From: Kalmusia sp. IMI 367209
Taxonomy: Eukaryota; Ascomycota; Dothideomycetes; Pleosporales; Didymosphaeriaceae
Direction of reading: 5' to 3'
Length of the DNA: 64,000 bases
Assembly (NCBI GenBank): GCA_027946365.1
Contig: JAPEUQ010000008.1
Span: 372,001-436,000 of the forward strand
The stretch's first letter is position 1. Every line of letters starts with the position of its first letter. The notes under the pieces were generated by a model, which was not told the origin of the DNA, did not search any database, and saw only the letters and a list, made by a program, of their open reading frames with translations. This document shows positions 45,234 to 56,426 of this stretch, in pieces. The translations under genes and the position numbers were made by a program.

Positions 45234-46416
45234 CTAGAACCTATCCCGCTGCCTTGCGCGATACACGGTGAATCCAACGTACGCTCCCGTCAGCGCTAAT
45301 CCAAACAAGACAAACTTGAAGAAGAACCAAGTCCAGCTTCCACTGCTCTCCTTCGGCCTGACGGCGCTGGATCCCTTCTTCGGAGCCTTCGTGCCCGACC
45401 CACCACTGCCGCCCTTCATGTACAGGTTCTGTGTCCGCACGCTGATGATATCGTGATTGTCCGAGAGCTCTCCTGTCTCGGCGGAGAAGCCGAGATACGC
45501 GACGGGCGGGACCTTGTAGTCTGTGATTTCGAAGCACTCAGTCCATTCGTCTTCTGACTTGTATTGCAGGTCTAGTTTGAGCGATTTGTCGGCAAAGTAG
45601 GTGATGCGGGCCTTGGTGGGAATGCCGGCATTACGGATACCACGAGCCTATACATGGTCAGCACTTTTTCCCTCGTCATTGTATTAAGAATATAGAAGGG
45701 ATCGTACCGAGCAGCCGGCGAGCTCGTTCGCCTTGCCGTCGTTATCCTTGTCATACGGCGTCTTCCCATCACCGCTCATAGCCATAATATAGGGAAATAC
45801 GGTGCCGGGGCGATTGTTCTTGTACGTATCGAAAAAGATGCCGAGGCCCTCGAAGTTATCGGTGGACCCGAAGACATTACCGGGAGTTGCGCGCTGCTTG
45901 GTGAGCCACATTGCGAAGCCGTCGCCGTAGAGGTTGCCCTGGCCTGAGATCTTGAACTCGAGCATGATCTAGTCGCGTGAGCTACTGTTAGGACAGAGAC
46001 TTTGAGGAAGAATGCACACCTCCCAGTTCGTGGCGGTCAGAGGCACTCGTGAGAATATCCATCCATCGCGCGAGGGCTTGTCTGAAGCGAGGCGGATGTA
46101 TTTGTCGGTGCGGATGATGCAGTCGCCGCCAAAGTCCCACCAGCGGCTTTGCATGTCTGAGTCGAGGTATGGCTGTATGGTGTCAATCCTGCTTCTTCTA
46201 TCCGTCGTCGTACTCGTATAACCTGTATCACACTTACAGTCTCGAGACTATGTGTCCGCAACTGCATCCATTAGCATCGGTACATCCCAAAATACCACTG
46301 CCAAACTCACAGTAATTGCCTTGACATCTGGATGTTCCTCCAAACCTAGTCCTAACACCCCCCGTTAAGCTCCCCGCCAGCAGGCACAAGCTCGCCCACT
46401 GCCGCGCAAACATCAT
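45234..46416 (-). CDS. L-type (legume-like) lectin, ERGIC-53/VIP36-type cargo receptor
   Basis: ER-Golgi mannose-binding cargo receptor. Exons on the minus strand: 46416-46311, 46261-46238, 46172-46020, 45968-45708 and 45647-45234, about 318 residues. The lectin domain is well supported: SRWWDFGGDCIIRTDKYIRL, GWIFSRVPLTATNWE, GQGNLYGDGFAMWLTK, GLGIFFDTYKNNRPG, NDGKANELAGCS and AYLGFSAETGELSDNHDI. A single C-terminal helix (FFFKFVLFGLALTGAYVGF) and a short basic tail (YRARQRDRF) follow. Exon 1 (MMFARQWASLCLLAGSL...) does not join in frame: dropping one C from the C6 run at 46358-46363 gives a smooth signal peptide and EEHPDVKAIT into LRTHSLETPYL. I read this as a 1-nt insertion, possibly a sequencing error. 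Confidence 0.88.
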
Positions 46417-46789
46417 GTCTACCGTAGCACCAAGTCCAAGACAATGTCTAATAGCTGTCCCGTCTCGTCTCCAAGTATGCGGTCGCAGCAGAAAAGAATG
46501 AATGAAGGCTAAGCTTCTGCAATTGCTAAGAAGAAGAGGGTGCCCCTGCGGCTAGTTGAAGAGAGGAGTGGCTCGGCGGGTGGGCGGCGACATGTAGAAA
46601 TGCGTGGGTTGCGGAGTGCTGGGAGTGAGCGTGGCCTTTCCGCGAAGCTCGGGCGCTGCCGAGAAAGCGCCGCCCGCCGGGGGTTTGACGTCGTCCATCT
46701 TTTTTGCGACAACTTCAACATCTGCCAAAACGCACATTTCTCCAACCTCGAATCTTGAACGAGACGATCCACGACCATACAGACTGAAG
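46417..46789. promoter_or_regulatory. Shared promoter region, lectin / TIM13
   Basis: 373 nt between divergent starts. GC-rich in its middle; no specific element recognised. Short antisense frames over it are shadows. Confidence 0.55.
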
Positions 46790-47150
46790 ATGGACTCCCT
46801 TGGCGCATCCGGCATGAGTGCCTTCCAGAACGACCCCAAGACGCAGATTATGCGCCAGGTGCAGCAAGAGGCTGCCATGCAGAACGCCCGCATGCTGGTC
46901 GAGGTACATTACCTTACTCCATCTCTTTCTTCCAGGTGCAAATATTGATTAGGTATTGTAGAAACTCAACGAACACTGCTTCGATCGCTGCGTCCCGAAG
47001 CCGGGCACCTCGCTCTCCAAAGGTGAAGAGGGCTGCTTCACGGCCTGCATGGAGAAGTACATGTCGGCATGGAATACTGTCTCCAAGACGTACGTCGCAC
47101 GGATACAGAAGGAGTCGCAGAGTGGTGCTGGGCTTTCGAATTCTTTTTGA
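46790..47150 (+). CDS. TIM13: Mitochondrial import inner membrane translocase subunit Tim13
   Basis: Small Tim chaperone of the intermembrane space; with Tim8 it escorts hydrophobic precursors such as Tim23 to the inner membrane. Exons 46790-46903 and 46962-47150 (58-nt intron, phase 0) give 100 residues. The twin CX3C motifs that define the family are CFDRC and CFTAC, separated by VPKPGTSLSKGEEG, followed by MEKYMSAWNTVSKTY. The Gln/Met-rich N-terminal helix (IMRQVQQEAAMQNARMLVEK) fits Tim13 best among the small Tims. No presequence is expected, since import uses the Mia40 disulfide relay. Head to head with the lectin gene. Confidence 0.93.
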
Positions 47151-47623
47151 ATGGATGACGATTGAAAGACGCGGATCTTGCGGAGTCAGCATCGGAGCGC
47201 AACACAAGGAAAAGCTTCGCATATGGGAATCTTCACCTAGCTCTGGCGTAATGCGATGATGGGGCATCGCCTTTTTGTACTATATGGGTGCATACTGGGC
47301 ACGCATGGTTTGGTTGGAAGCCCATTATCTAGATATACTGTAACATCACTGTATTGTACTCGCATCCCACCACACGCGGATTGTGAGAGACTTCAATTTG
47401 GGAAAGATATGTAATATATATATGGTATTTACCAAATGACTGTGGAGGTGAACTCCGCCCATGCTACGCTGATATATTTATATACATATGAAACACATGA
47501 TACGCCACAGTGCAAAGTCAGGAGAGGATACACTGCTGTATCTCGTAACCTGGGTTGAATCAACCCGCAATGTGTCTCCACGCGTTGCCCGGCTCTGTAT
47601 CCCGCCACGACACTAGCTCACTG
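47151..47623. other. Convergent spacer
   Basis: Lies between the TIM13 and NUC1 3' ends. AT-rich, with TATATATATGG near 47413-47425; no gene. Confidence 0.5.
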
Positions 47624-48662
47624 CTACTTCCCAAAGCTCTTCTGTCGTTGCGCATACTCCTTGACGATAAGAGAGCAGTTAATCTCCTGGCACAGTCTCT
47701 TCCGTCTGAAAGGCTCTAGCTTCGACGCAAACTCTAGCCCACTCGCTCGCTCAACCACCTCGACCGGGACCTCAAAGTCAGTGAGCGGCTTGCTGTTCGC
47801 AATCACCGCGTTCGGCAGCACGAATGCGCCTAATGCGACCTTCCCGCCCTGTTGTCCATCCTCCGCAAAGATAACCTTATAGAAATGCGTCGGCACCGCC
47901 ACATTTGGCGGCGACCCAATGACCTCATAGCTGACCCTCCACTTACCATCTGCTTCCTTCTTTGGCAAATATAATGGCCCAGTGACAATCCGCACACTCG
48001 GATACGACTTCGTCAGCCTCCTGCAAAAGTCCTCGAAATGCGCCCAGTAATCGCGGTTGAACCCATCGCCGACCTGGGGACACATATTGCTGAGCGCAAA
48101 CGTATCGTCCATGGCTTCCTGGCTCCACTTTGCGTCGGCTGCGGGGACCTGGTGGCCCCGGTCGTAACCTGAGCGGAAGTAGTCTTTGAGCTTTGCGCGG
48201 AACATTTCGGGGATAGAGACATCTTCGACGAAGACACTGTGTTTTCGGTCGGCGTTGTTGTTTGCGAGTGACTCGGGGGTTATGTGTTCGGCGACCCAGG
48301 CGGGGTTGCGTGTGCGTCGGTCGAAGGAAGATGTGAGAGAGTTGGCGGGTCGGAGGTCGGCGACGGGGCCAGGGAAGCCATATTGGAAGAGGCCGTTGGG
48401 ATCGACCTGAGCGCATGATGAGATCCTGATAGTAACTGTTTCAATGAGGTGTACTCACAATCGCCTTTTGGGGCACGACATACGGCCGTCCAGCGGGGAG
48501 TGGAGGCGGCGGTGTCGCTCGCGGCACACCTGTTGTAGTCGTTGTTGTGGTCGTAATTACGGGTGTGGGCATTTCCTTCTTCGTAGAATAGAAAGCTGCT
48601 GTCGCTGCCGCGCCGGTAGCAGCGCCGGCCGCTGCTATTATCGCAATAGTAACTTTCGACAT
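47624..48662 (-). CDS. NUC1: Mitochondrial nuclease NUC1 (endonuclease G family)
   Basis: Non-specific DNA/RNA nuclease of the mitochondrial inner membrane/intermembrane space, with roles in mtDNA turnover and apoptosis-like death. Exons 48662-48459 and 48406-47624 (52-nt intron, phase 0) give 328 residues. The N-terminus has a short hydrophobic anchor (VTIAIIAAAGAATGAAA), then a Thr/Pro-rich linker. The beta-beta-alpha-metal nuclease domain starts at DPNGLFQYGFPGP. The catalytic motif is SGYDRGHQVPAADAK (DRGH His). NMCPQ and NRDYWAHFEDFCRR carry the metal-binding Asn and surrounding residues, and VPTHFYKVI follows. The frame from 47943 to 48416 is an antiphase shadow. Head to head with the t6A dehydratase gene. 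Confidence 0.95.
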
Positions 48663-49057
48663 GATTGTGTATGCGCTGTTGTTCGGGATGGGAGCGCTGA
48701 GGGCGCAGACAGCGTTTTAATGGCCAATATGTCCTCCCCAGTGATCAGCCGCACGAACTGCGCGTGGACAGTGTTTCAGACGCGTCCAACTCAGGCTGTG
48801 TGGTTTGCTGGCGGCTACCTGGGAGGTCATCTGTCGTTCGCTCGAAGGAGAAATTCTGGGTTAGCCTCAGCGCTTAACTCTTCCTACCCTAGCGCGAAAC
48901 GGCAACATTTGCACTTTGAAGTTCAACACCACGAAGTCATCACCAACCTACCGTCTTATCTCTTACAGCCCCACGTCCTTAAAAAAGAATATCCCGGCAT
49001 ACATGGCGTTACTGTAGGCTTTCTGTGTTAGTTTTATTCGCGAAATCAAGAGCAGAG
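48663..49057. promoter_or_regulatory. Shared promoter region, NUC1 / tRNA t6A dehydratase
   Basis: 395 nt between the divergent start codons of two genes for mitochondrial or mitochondria-associated proteins. No specific binding site recognised. Confidence 0.5.
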
Positions 49058-50707
49058 ATGTCCTCGTGGGTGTCTCGAGCTACTGCATCTCACAATGTGC
49101 AATTGATCACCACGGCGGTGGTGTCGGGGGTGGTAGTCGGGAGCGCTATTCTCGGATTCCAGAAGGCGAGGCGGATGTATAAAGTTGCGGATTTGAAGGC
49201 TTCGATACCAGATATTGACGATGAGTATCAAGCGACTAGAGTAAGTGACTAACAATCATCGAGGTTGTAGCAAGAGGCTAGAATGCGATCCGGAATTTTG
49301 ATATTGGTCAATACTAATGACCTTGCTCGCAGTTAACCGAGTATGGCGCTGCTTCGGAATTCTTCGCACCAAGCAAGGAAGACAAGCGGAGCATAGAGCT
49401 CGCTGCAAGAGCACGGAAAGGAGATTACGATGATGGTATACACTCTCATTCAAATGGCCGTGAATATTGCTGACAATATTGCAGATCTTATCTTAGAGCA
49501 ACTCGCAAGAAATCGCGTCTTCCTTACCGACGACGGCCTTGCCAAATTACGCTCAGCCTTTGTCATCGTAGTTGGCTGCGGTGGCGTTGGATCCCATGCA
49601 ACCGCCACACTCGCCCGCTCTGGCGTATCCAACCTCCGCCTCATCGATTTCGACCAAGTCACGTTATCGTCTTTGAACCGTCATGCTGTAGCCACACTAG
49701 CTGATGTGGGAACCCCCAAGGTGCATTGTATCCGCCGAAGGCTCGAACAGATCACTCCCTGGACGCACTTCGATTGCCGGAATGAACTGTTCAGCGAGGC
49801 TAGTGCACCCACTCAACTTGCGCCTGAGAATGGCCAGACTCCCACTTTTGTTATCGATGCTATTGATAATATTGAGAGTAAGGTTGCGTTGCTGAATTAC
49901 TGCCATAAGAACAGTATACCGGTGATTTCTTCAATGGGTGCTGGATGCAAGTCTGATCCCACGAAGATCTTCATCGGTGACATCTCAGCTAGCACGGATG
50001 ATCCACTGTCAAAGTCTACACGAAGGCGTCTACGTGCACTCGGTGTCAAAGATGGTATTCCTGTAGTTTTTTCGACGGAGAAGCCGGGTCCCGGAAAAGC
50101 CCAACTTCTCCCGCTCTCTGAGGAAGAGTTCGCGAAGGGCGATGTAGGCGAGCTGGGTGTACTACCAGACTTCCGAGTCAGGATATTGCCCGTATTGGGG
50201 ACAATGCCAGCTATCTTCGGGCTCGCAGTAGCGAACCACGTTATCCTCGAAATCACAGGCTATCCGCACGATTACCTGCCCTCTAAGGCGCGCGACAGCA
50301 TGTACGATGGGATCTTAGGCGCTCTCCAAGGCTCCGAAGCACGTATTGCCAAAGACTTCGGCTTCAACTCAGAAGGTCTCAAGATTCCCATCACAAAGGA
50401 TGATGTGGGCTATCTGGTTGAAGAAGTGTATCACGGACGCAGCATTATAAGCGGACTGTCTACGCGGTTGGCTCTAATCAGATGGCAGAAACCACAGGAG
50501 GGCTTCATCGATGACCGTACACCCGGGCAGAAGAATTCCCTGTTGAGGATGAACAAGCTCGTCTGCGTGACGAAAGAAGAAGCTGCAAAACACGAGAAGG
50601 AGGTGCTGAAGGGTAACAAGAATCCTGCGGATCTGTGGGACAGCAAGACTGTGGAAGCGGTGCGGAAGAAGATGGAGGAAGAAGAGAAGTACGAGCGGTT
50701 TAGATGA
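49058..50707 (+). CDS. tRNA threonylcarbamoyladenosine (t6A37) dehydratase, TCD1/TCD2 type
   Basis: E1-like ATP-dependent enzyme that cyclises t6A37 to ct6A in ANN-decoding tRNAs. Exons 49058-49240, 49333-49435 and 49485-50707 (introns 92 and 49 nt; phases agree) give 502 residues. The N-terminus carries one membrane helix (LITTAVVSGVVVGSAILGF), as in the yeast mitochondrial-outer-membrane TCD proteins. The Rossmann E1-like domain shows FVIVVGCGGVGSHATATLAR, RLIDFDQVTLSSLNRHA, FVIDAIDNIESKVALLNYC and ISSMGAGCKSDPTKIF. The C-terminal part (ISASTDDPLSKSTRRRL, then MPAIFGLAVANHVILEITG) follows. The Lys/Glu-rich tail ends EKYERFR. TCD1 and TCD2 cannot be separated on sequence alone, so I give no symbol. 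Confidence 0.93.
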
Positions 50708-51420
50708 TGTACACCTCACTCATGTATATTTGATACAAATACTAGACAATACTTACACCAAATAATGAACGACTTTTGCGAGCGTTGCTGACTATCATCA
50801 TTACTCCGTTACCGGAGGCTCGCGCGAAAGGCATGTCTGAGATTACATAACCCGCCAGAACCTGTATGAGCAGCAGCGCCTTCTCCGCCATATAACTGTA
50901 TGATCAAACATTTGGTACATTGATAGACGCGTATTTTACCTGCATAGATCCCCCACAAGGCCAGCACAATCATCAGGAGAGGCAGACACTCCTTTAGTAT
51001 ACGTCACTAACCCTCTGATCACTCCATAGTCGGAGGCCTTTGTCTCTCGTCCTACACGTCGTAAGCAGAACCTCGTTATACCACACAAACCACAACAAAT
51101 GTTCTCAATAGTTTCAAAGGCCCCCTAGAAGAAGTCTCATGGATAACTAGCGACATGGTTTTAAACACTCCATGGTAATCACCGGCTGTGGTACGACAAG
51201 CCTCGCCGTACAAAGTGGTGTGAAGAACAAGACAAGTTGTTAGATTGAGGAGATTTATATACGAGATCCGTCCCAGGCTTAAGATCATTGGTCAGATTCC
51301 TCGGATTGCTGATGTTAGACGGACCATGTTCTCAGAACATGAGGAGTCGCTAAGCAATTTTTGGTACGTTGATAAGGGTGCGATGAGCTTCTCGGATACG
51401 AATTGCTATTACGAGACTTC
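50708..51420. other. Intergenic, about 710 nt
   Basis: 3' flank of the t6A dehydratase gene. No gene. The frame open from 51245 carries the next relic only in its last third. Confidence 0.45.
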
Positions 51421-51510
51421 TAGAGGCGGACCACCTCACAATATCTATCCTGGCGAGCATACGACTTACACCTTTGAGAATGGAACTTCTTTTACTGTGG
51501 ATAACATAAT
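51421..51510 (+). pseudogene. Relic fragment of an S41-like peptidase gene
   Basis: An 82-nt stretch matches 54910-54994 of the intact gene downstream at about 72 of 82 positions by hand count, and encodes HNIYPGEHTTYTFENGT with SFTVDN after it, against NNIYPGEHTTYTFENGT. It is followed by TAG. Sequence on either side does not match, so this is a truncated duplicate. Confidence 0.75.
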
Positions 51511-54008
51511 ATAGATGCTTGACAATTTTGGTATCCTAATGACAGCGCAAGGAGCTTCCCGCGCATTGATCGCTAGGGGTATGACTTCAGATCGCTAAAA
51601 GCGAACAAGACCCTACTAGACATGGAATCGCTATTTCATTAATTTTAAGACACTCTCGGGATCGGAACGAGCTCGCTAAATATATGTACCTCGGTCAGAT
51701 GCTTTTGGTACGTGGATAAACACGCAAGCTGCTTCCTAGACTGTACTAGTAATTTTGATCTGTGTCGGAGGATCGAATTCTTAGACATAGAGCCTCTGAT
51801 AGTTTGCTTTGGCTCGCTAGTAATAGAACAATCTACCTTTTTCAGCCATGTCCTATTCCAGTCCCTTTTTTGTACTTCCTGCAGCCAATTAAGCACTTGA
51901 GATGGTTGTAGCGGTATTTTGTTTAGGCACGACACTTCCAGTCTTCCATGATTTGGCCACAGAGTAAAAAACATGAATTCGTGATAAAGACTCTTAGGAT
52001 TGGGCGAAAAGACTGTTCGCTTCGCATGGTAGCATAGAACCTGTCAGTCGTTTTTATATCATATGATGCACGCAACTTAGTAAACTAGCAGAAGAGAAAT
52101 CCGCTATTTTTGTCTGCCTGTATTGAGTATGTTACCTATCTGGGTATGCCTTCACATATCTTGACACCAGTGTTATATGGTAATCAACATAAAGCGCCGG
52201 TGAGATAGATATACACTAAAGAACTTTAAATCAAGACACAGGACAATTTGGGAGTATAGCAAACCGGTTGGGGTTTTTTTTGTCAGATACGCAATTGGAG
52301 TTGAAAAGGCACAGGTTTAACACATCTCTTATCTTGAAGTTTAAGGTTTAGAGTGCTCGAAACATGTGTCTACATTGTAAGTATGATTAGAGAACTAGAT
52401 TTCCAGGGGTGAGTGATGCTAGAATATTCCATGCGCACTAGGCCGGGGAGTTTTGATTAAAAGTGGTTGATTTCTTCATGGTTTTGAAGCTGACATGTGA
52501 TTGGAAAAACGAGATCCATGGGCTTCTAATCGACATTGTTTGAAAATTTGAGGTAGGACTTTGACTTGATATTGGTCAACATATATGAGCAATGAATCAA
52601 AGATCTGCCGAGACCCTATGTCTATCTTTCCCGGGTTTTCGTTCACATCAAAACCGAGAATATCGTCACCTTCGCATCATGGAAGATGACTCAACCTTAA
52701 ATCTTCTTTGCAATTTTCACGTAATTCCAGGCGAAGTATCGACTAAGCACATCGTAGGGAAGAGTTAAAAGTCTTTCGGCTCCATTCTCATCGATACTGT
52801 TAAACAGAGCAGTAAGACCTCTTTTGAAGAATTGACCGAGCTTCCCAATAATGTAGAGGATTCCCTCACCGTTGTGAGAAAGATCATAAATACAAAAAAA
52901 AATATAAATTCTGAAGAATCATATGGCGGCCTCTAATGAAATAGTCAGGGTCAGACTCGTTGATCAGCCACAGAAACGTTATCAGACTAGGTCATCACTG
53001 ATTACAAAAGATAAGGATGACTGCGCATATGCACCATGAGAAACTCAAATAACGCTGTGCCAACAGGGAGTCTATCTCTAAAAGAGAGCAAAAGGCAGAA
53101 AGCTGGGAACAGATCAAGACCAATAAAACGAGCGAAATATGCGCTTCTGCGTTCATTTCCTTTACAGCATACAGGTCCTGCGCGCAGAATTCTCAATGAG
53201 ACGAATACTATCAAACTTATGAACAAAAGACCACGATTTCAGATTAAGGGCTATTCGTAGTCGGTGTCCCTGGCTATCCGGCCAAAATGTTCACAGGAGA
53301 CACCTAGGTGATCTTTACCTAATTAGGGAGGTAGTTAGGCCCCTAAGGCCCGCTTATGGTAAGCTTCCCTCCTCAGGCACCCTCACATTATTTCCTTAGA
53401 TGCGTTCACTCGCCTTCACTTTTTAGTGAGATGGACGTCTCTATTGCAATATTTGCCTACGTGCTAAAGTACGATATGCTCACGATGTTCATTACGGACC
53501 GAAAACGCCCCCCATTTTTCGACCGCTTAACCTTCCTCAATCGGAAAGTGTTAACCTCGTCAAGGGTCTGCCGACTGAATACTCAAAGCAATCAAAGCTC
53601 CGATATGTTATAAGCAAGGCAAGCATAAAATGGCCAATGAGATCACGCCTGCAGGCCAAGATTCCATCCTCTGGATTTGATTTGGTTAGAAGGTGGATTT
53701 CACAAATTAGCAAATTAACCGGCGCCTCTGGCCTTCACTACAAATTGTTAGGTCTCACAGATCGCGCGAAAAGGGCATGTAGCTATCGCCCATAGTGCTA
53801 GAGTCAGGTTCGAAAAGTTCGCCACCCATGCGAAAAACAGTAACGGTGTGCGGCTAGACAGCCTGCCCTGTACTTCTCATATACAACCATGTAACTGTAA
53901 AATGGCGAGATTATAGGGCGATTTCAAATCGCAGATATGGTATTAAATGTTCTGCAGGGACGTTAACCGGCGATCCATACCCAGGTTGTCCCTCCTCTCC
54001 ACTTCATC
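51511..54008. other. Intergenic, about 2.5 kb, AT-rich
   Basis: AT-rich, especially 52050-52950, with stops in all frames. 53301-53325 contains small palindromes (CACCTAGGTG, CCTAATTAGG). No gene seen. Confidence 0.5.
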
Positions 54009-56426
54009 ATGCGTCAACATATTTCAGCACTCGCGATTTTATGGACATCTCTGTTTACTTCACTCGTTGAGGCGTATGACAAAGAATGTGGTCGCATCGA
54101 ACAATTGCAGAGGGCAGCGCAACAGGCCAATCCGTCAGGTACGACTTCGTGTCGGTAAATATTCATCACCTTGCTAAACTCCTGTGTAGCCGTACCTGTC
54201 TCAATTCCTATCAAACCAACTCTTGACTGCATAAAGAATATTACTGTGGGTTTCGACCGCACCTATGATGTATCCGCCATGCTGGAAAATATGTCGCTTT
54301 ACCTCGATTTCGAGACCAGTAAGAAGTCCGACTGCGTTCTCCACGCCATATCGACATAGGCTCGCTAGGAAGTTCACTGACCTGTTGGTAGCTCTGGATT
54401 CTCTAAAAAATCCTCCTGCGGACTGGCCGTATCCTGCACATGACCTCAGAGCCAAACTTGCGGAAGTAAAGAGTAAAGTTGCCAATAAGGAGTACGCGAA
54501 CGAATACGAATTCGAGGTGGACATGTTCGAAAAGGTTTTTGCGCCCGCACACAGTGGGCATCTTATCTTTTACCCCGACCTTATCGTCAACCCGTGGTAT
54601 TGGAGTAGAACTGTATCTTTAGTTTCCGTCAGCAAGGATGGCTCCGCTCTCCCTGAGATCTTCTTCCGAGGTAAGATTCATGACCAATCATCTAATGCTG
54701 ATACATTGGCTGACAAGGAGCAGATGATATCCTCAATTCTGCACCCAACTCATCACCTCTTTCTAAAATCGATGGAGTGGATGCGAATAAGTTTATCGAA
54801 GATTTAGTCTTCAGAGCAGCTTCCCAAGACCCTGATGCCGGTTACAATGCTATGTTTTACAACAAGGCCCATGTCGCCGCGCACATCTCCAACCGTGGCT
54901 ATTTTGCGCAAGGCGGGCGAACGAACAATATCTACCCTGGTGAACATACGACTTACACCTTCGAGAATGGAACTTCTATTACTGTGGATAACGTTGCACT
55001 CCTTCGATATAACTTCACCGGTGCATCGGACAATTTTTACTTCATGAATCGTTATGCCGGAACAGGATCTAGTCTCGTGAGCCAAATCCAAATCCCACGC
55101 GAACCAGCCGGATACCCTACTCCAGTAATCGCCACAAAGGATGGAGTGTTAGGTGGCTACTACCTTGAGGGCGCCGGCATGGATGACGTTGCGGTGCTAA
55201 GCGTACTATCGTTTTCACCTAGTTCCGTAGTCGAGTACCAAGCCGTTGCAGAGACATTCTTGGCAAATGCCGTGCGAGATGGAAAGAAGAAACTCGTTGT
55301 CGACCTTACTGCAAATAACGGAGGCTACATTCTTTCAGGTTACGATCTGTTTCGCCAGCTGTTCCCTCAGACTGAGCAAGTTGGGTTGACCCGCTTCCGC
55401 AACAACAAGATTCAATCTGCTGCCGTGAGAATCAGCGAAAAGATCCTCCCTGAAGGTTTCGATCCGAAGAAAGGGTCAACCCAACAGCTTAGAGCTTGGG
55501 AGAAATCGTGGAATTACCGCCATGACCTAGACCAGAACGGGAAACACTTCACAAGTTCAGCGCAAAAGTTCGCAGACCACAAGCACATGGATTCAGACTA
55601 TACTCCACTCATTAACTGGGACCTCAACGATCCATATTTGACCACCCAGGGCCCTGTCGCTTTCGGGACGGAGATTACAGGATACGGAAATCGAACAAAC
55701 TTCACTCAGCCATTTGCCGCCGAGGATATAATCATGGTAAGTTCGAGCAACACGAAAAAGAGGACAAAAGCTGATTCTCGTTTCGTATAGCTCACTGACG
55801 GGTTCTGTGCTTCAACATGCTTCCTCTTTAGCGACTTCATGAAGAATCAGGGGCACGTCAAATCTATCGCCGTAGGCGGTAGACCTACCACAGAACCCAT
55901 GCAAGCCGTCGGCGGCATCAAGGGAGGCCAGCTATCCACGTGGAGCGATCTCTACACAACGGTCTACCAAGACGCCTTCTACTTGTGGCAGAACAACATG
56001 TCGGATCCTGACTACGACTTCATGAAGAAGACGTTCCTCAATCATCGGGAATATATAGGCTACACTGCAACAGCAGGCGTCAACCTCCGCGACGTCATTC
56101 AAGAAGATCATATTGATGACGGCCTTGCCGCACAATTCGTGCATGAAGATGCTGATTGTCGCTTATTCTACACAAAGGATATGATTGTCGATGTTACAAA
56201 TACGTGGAAGAAGGCAGCATATGTTGCTTGGCAGGGAGGAAAGTGTGTCGTTGGTGGATTATCAAAGAGGAATGTGTTGAACAGTAAGAGGGGAAAATCA
56301 CCGGTGGTGAGTACAGGAGCTAAGCCGTCGGTTGGATTGAAAACGAAGAGAGTGGTTGTGGAGGAGGAGACTGTGACGAAAGACGCAGCATGGCTGAGTG
56401 TCCATGGGCGGAAGGCCTTTGAGTAG
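54009..56426 (+). CDS. Secreted S41 (tail-specific protease)-like peptidase
   Basis: Fungal secreted member of the S41/CPAF-like serine peptidase group. Exons: 54009-54138, 54190-54318, 54392-54670, 54724-55736, 55791-56426; four GT-AG introns, all phases consistent, 728 residues. Signal peptide ISALAILWTSLFTSLVEA. N-terminal cap region: LENMSLYLDFETTLDSLKNP is formed only when the 73-nt intron 54319-54391 is removed, which also resolves an apparent frameshift. Next come HSGHLIFYPDLI, then RDDILN...PLSKIDGVDANKF across the third intron. The catalytic-Ser region is LTDGFCASTCFLFSDFMKN, formed at the last intron, followed by VGGRPTTEPMQAVGGIKGGQ. The C-terminal tail is basic and variable. It resembles the peptidases seen in some fungal RiPP clusters but also many unlinked homologues. 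Confidence 0.9.

Noticed and set aside
47943..48416. 157-codon Arg/Pro-rich minus-strand frame
   Set aside because: Alternative frame of NUC1 exon 2 in GC-rich coding DNA.
54265..54807. Apparent frameshift in the S41-like peptidase near 54320-54400
   Set aside because: Using the acceptor at 54390-54391 (73-nt intron) restores frame and gives the family-like FETTLDSLKNP.
40838..56426. A RiPP-type (ustiloxin-like) cluster, because a tyrosinase and an S41-like peptidase lie within 16 kb
   Set aside because: They are separated by five conserved housekeeping-type genes. I see no UstY-like (DUF3328) oxidase, no precursor peptide with Kex2 repeats, and no transporter or regulator.
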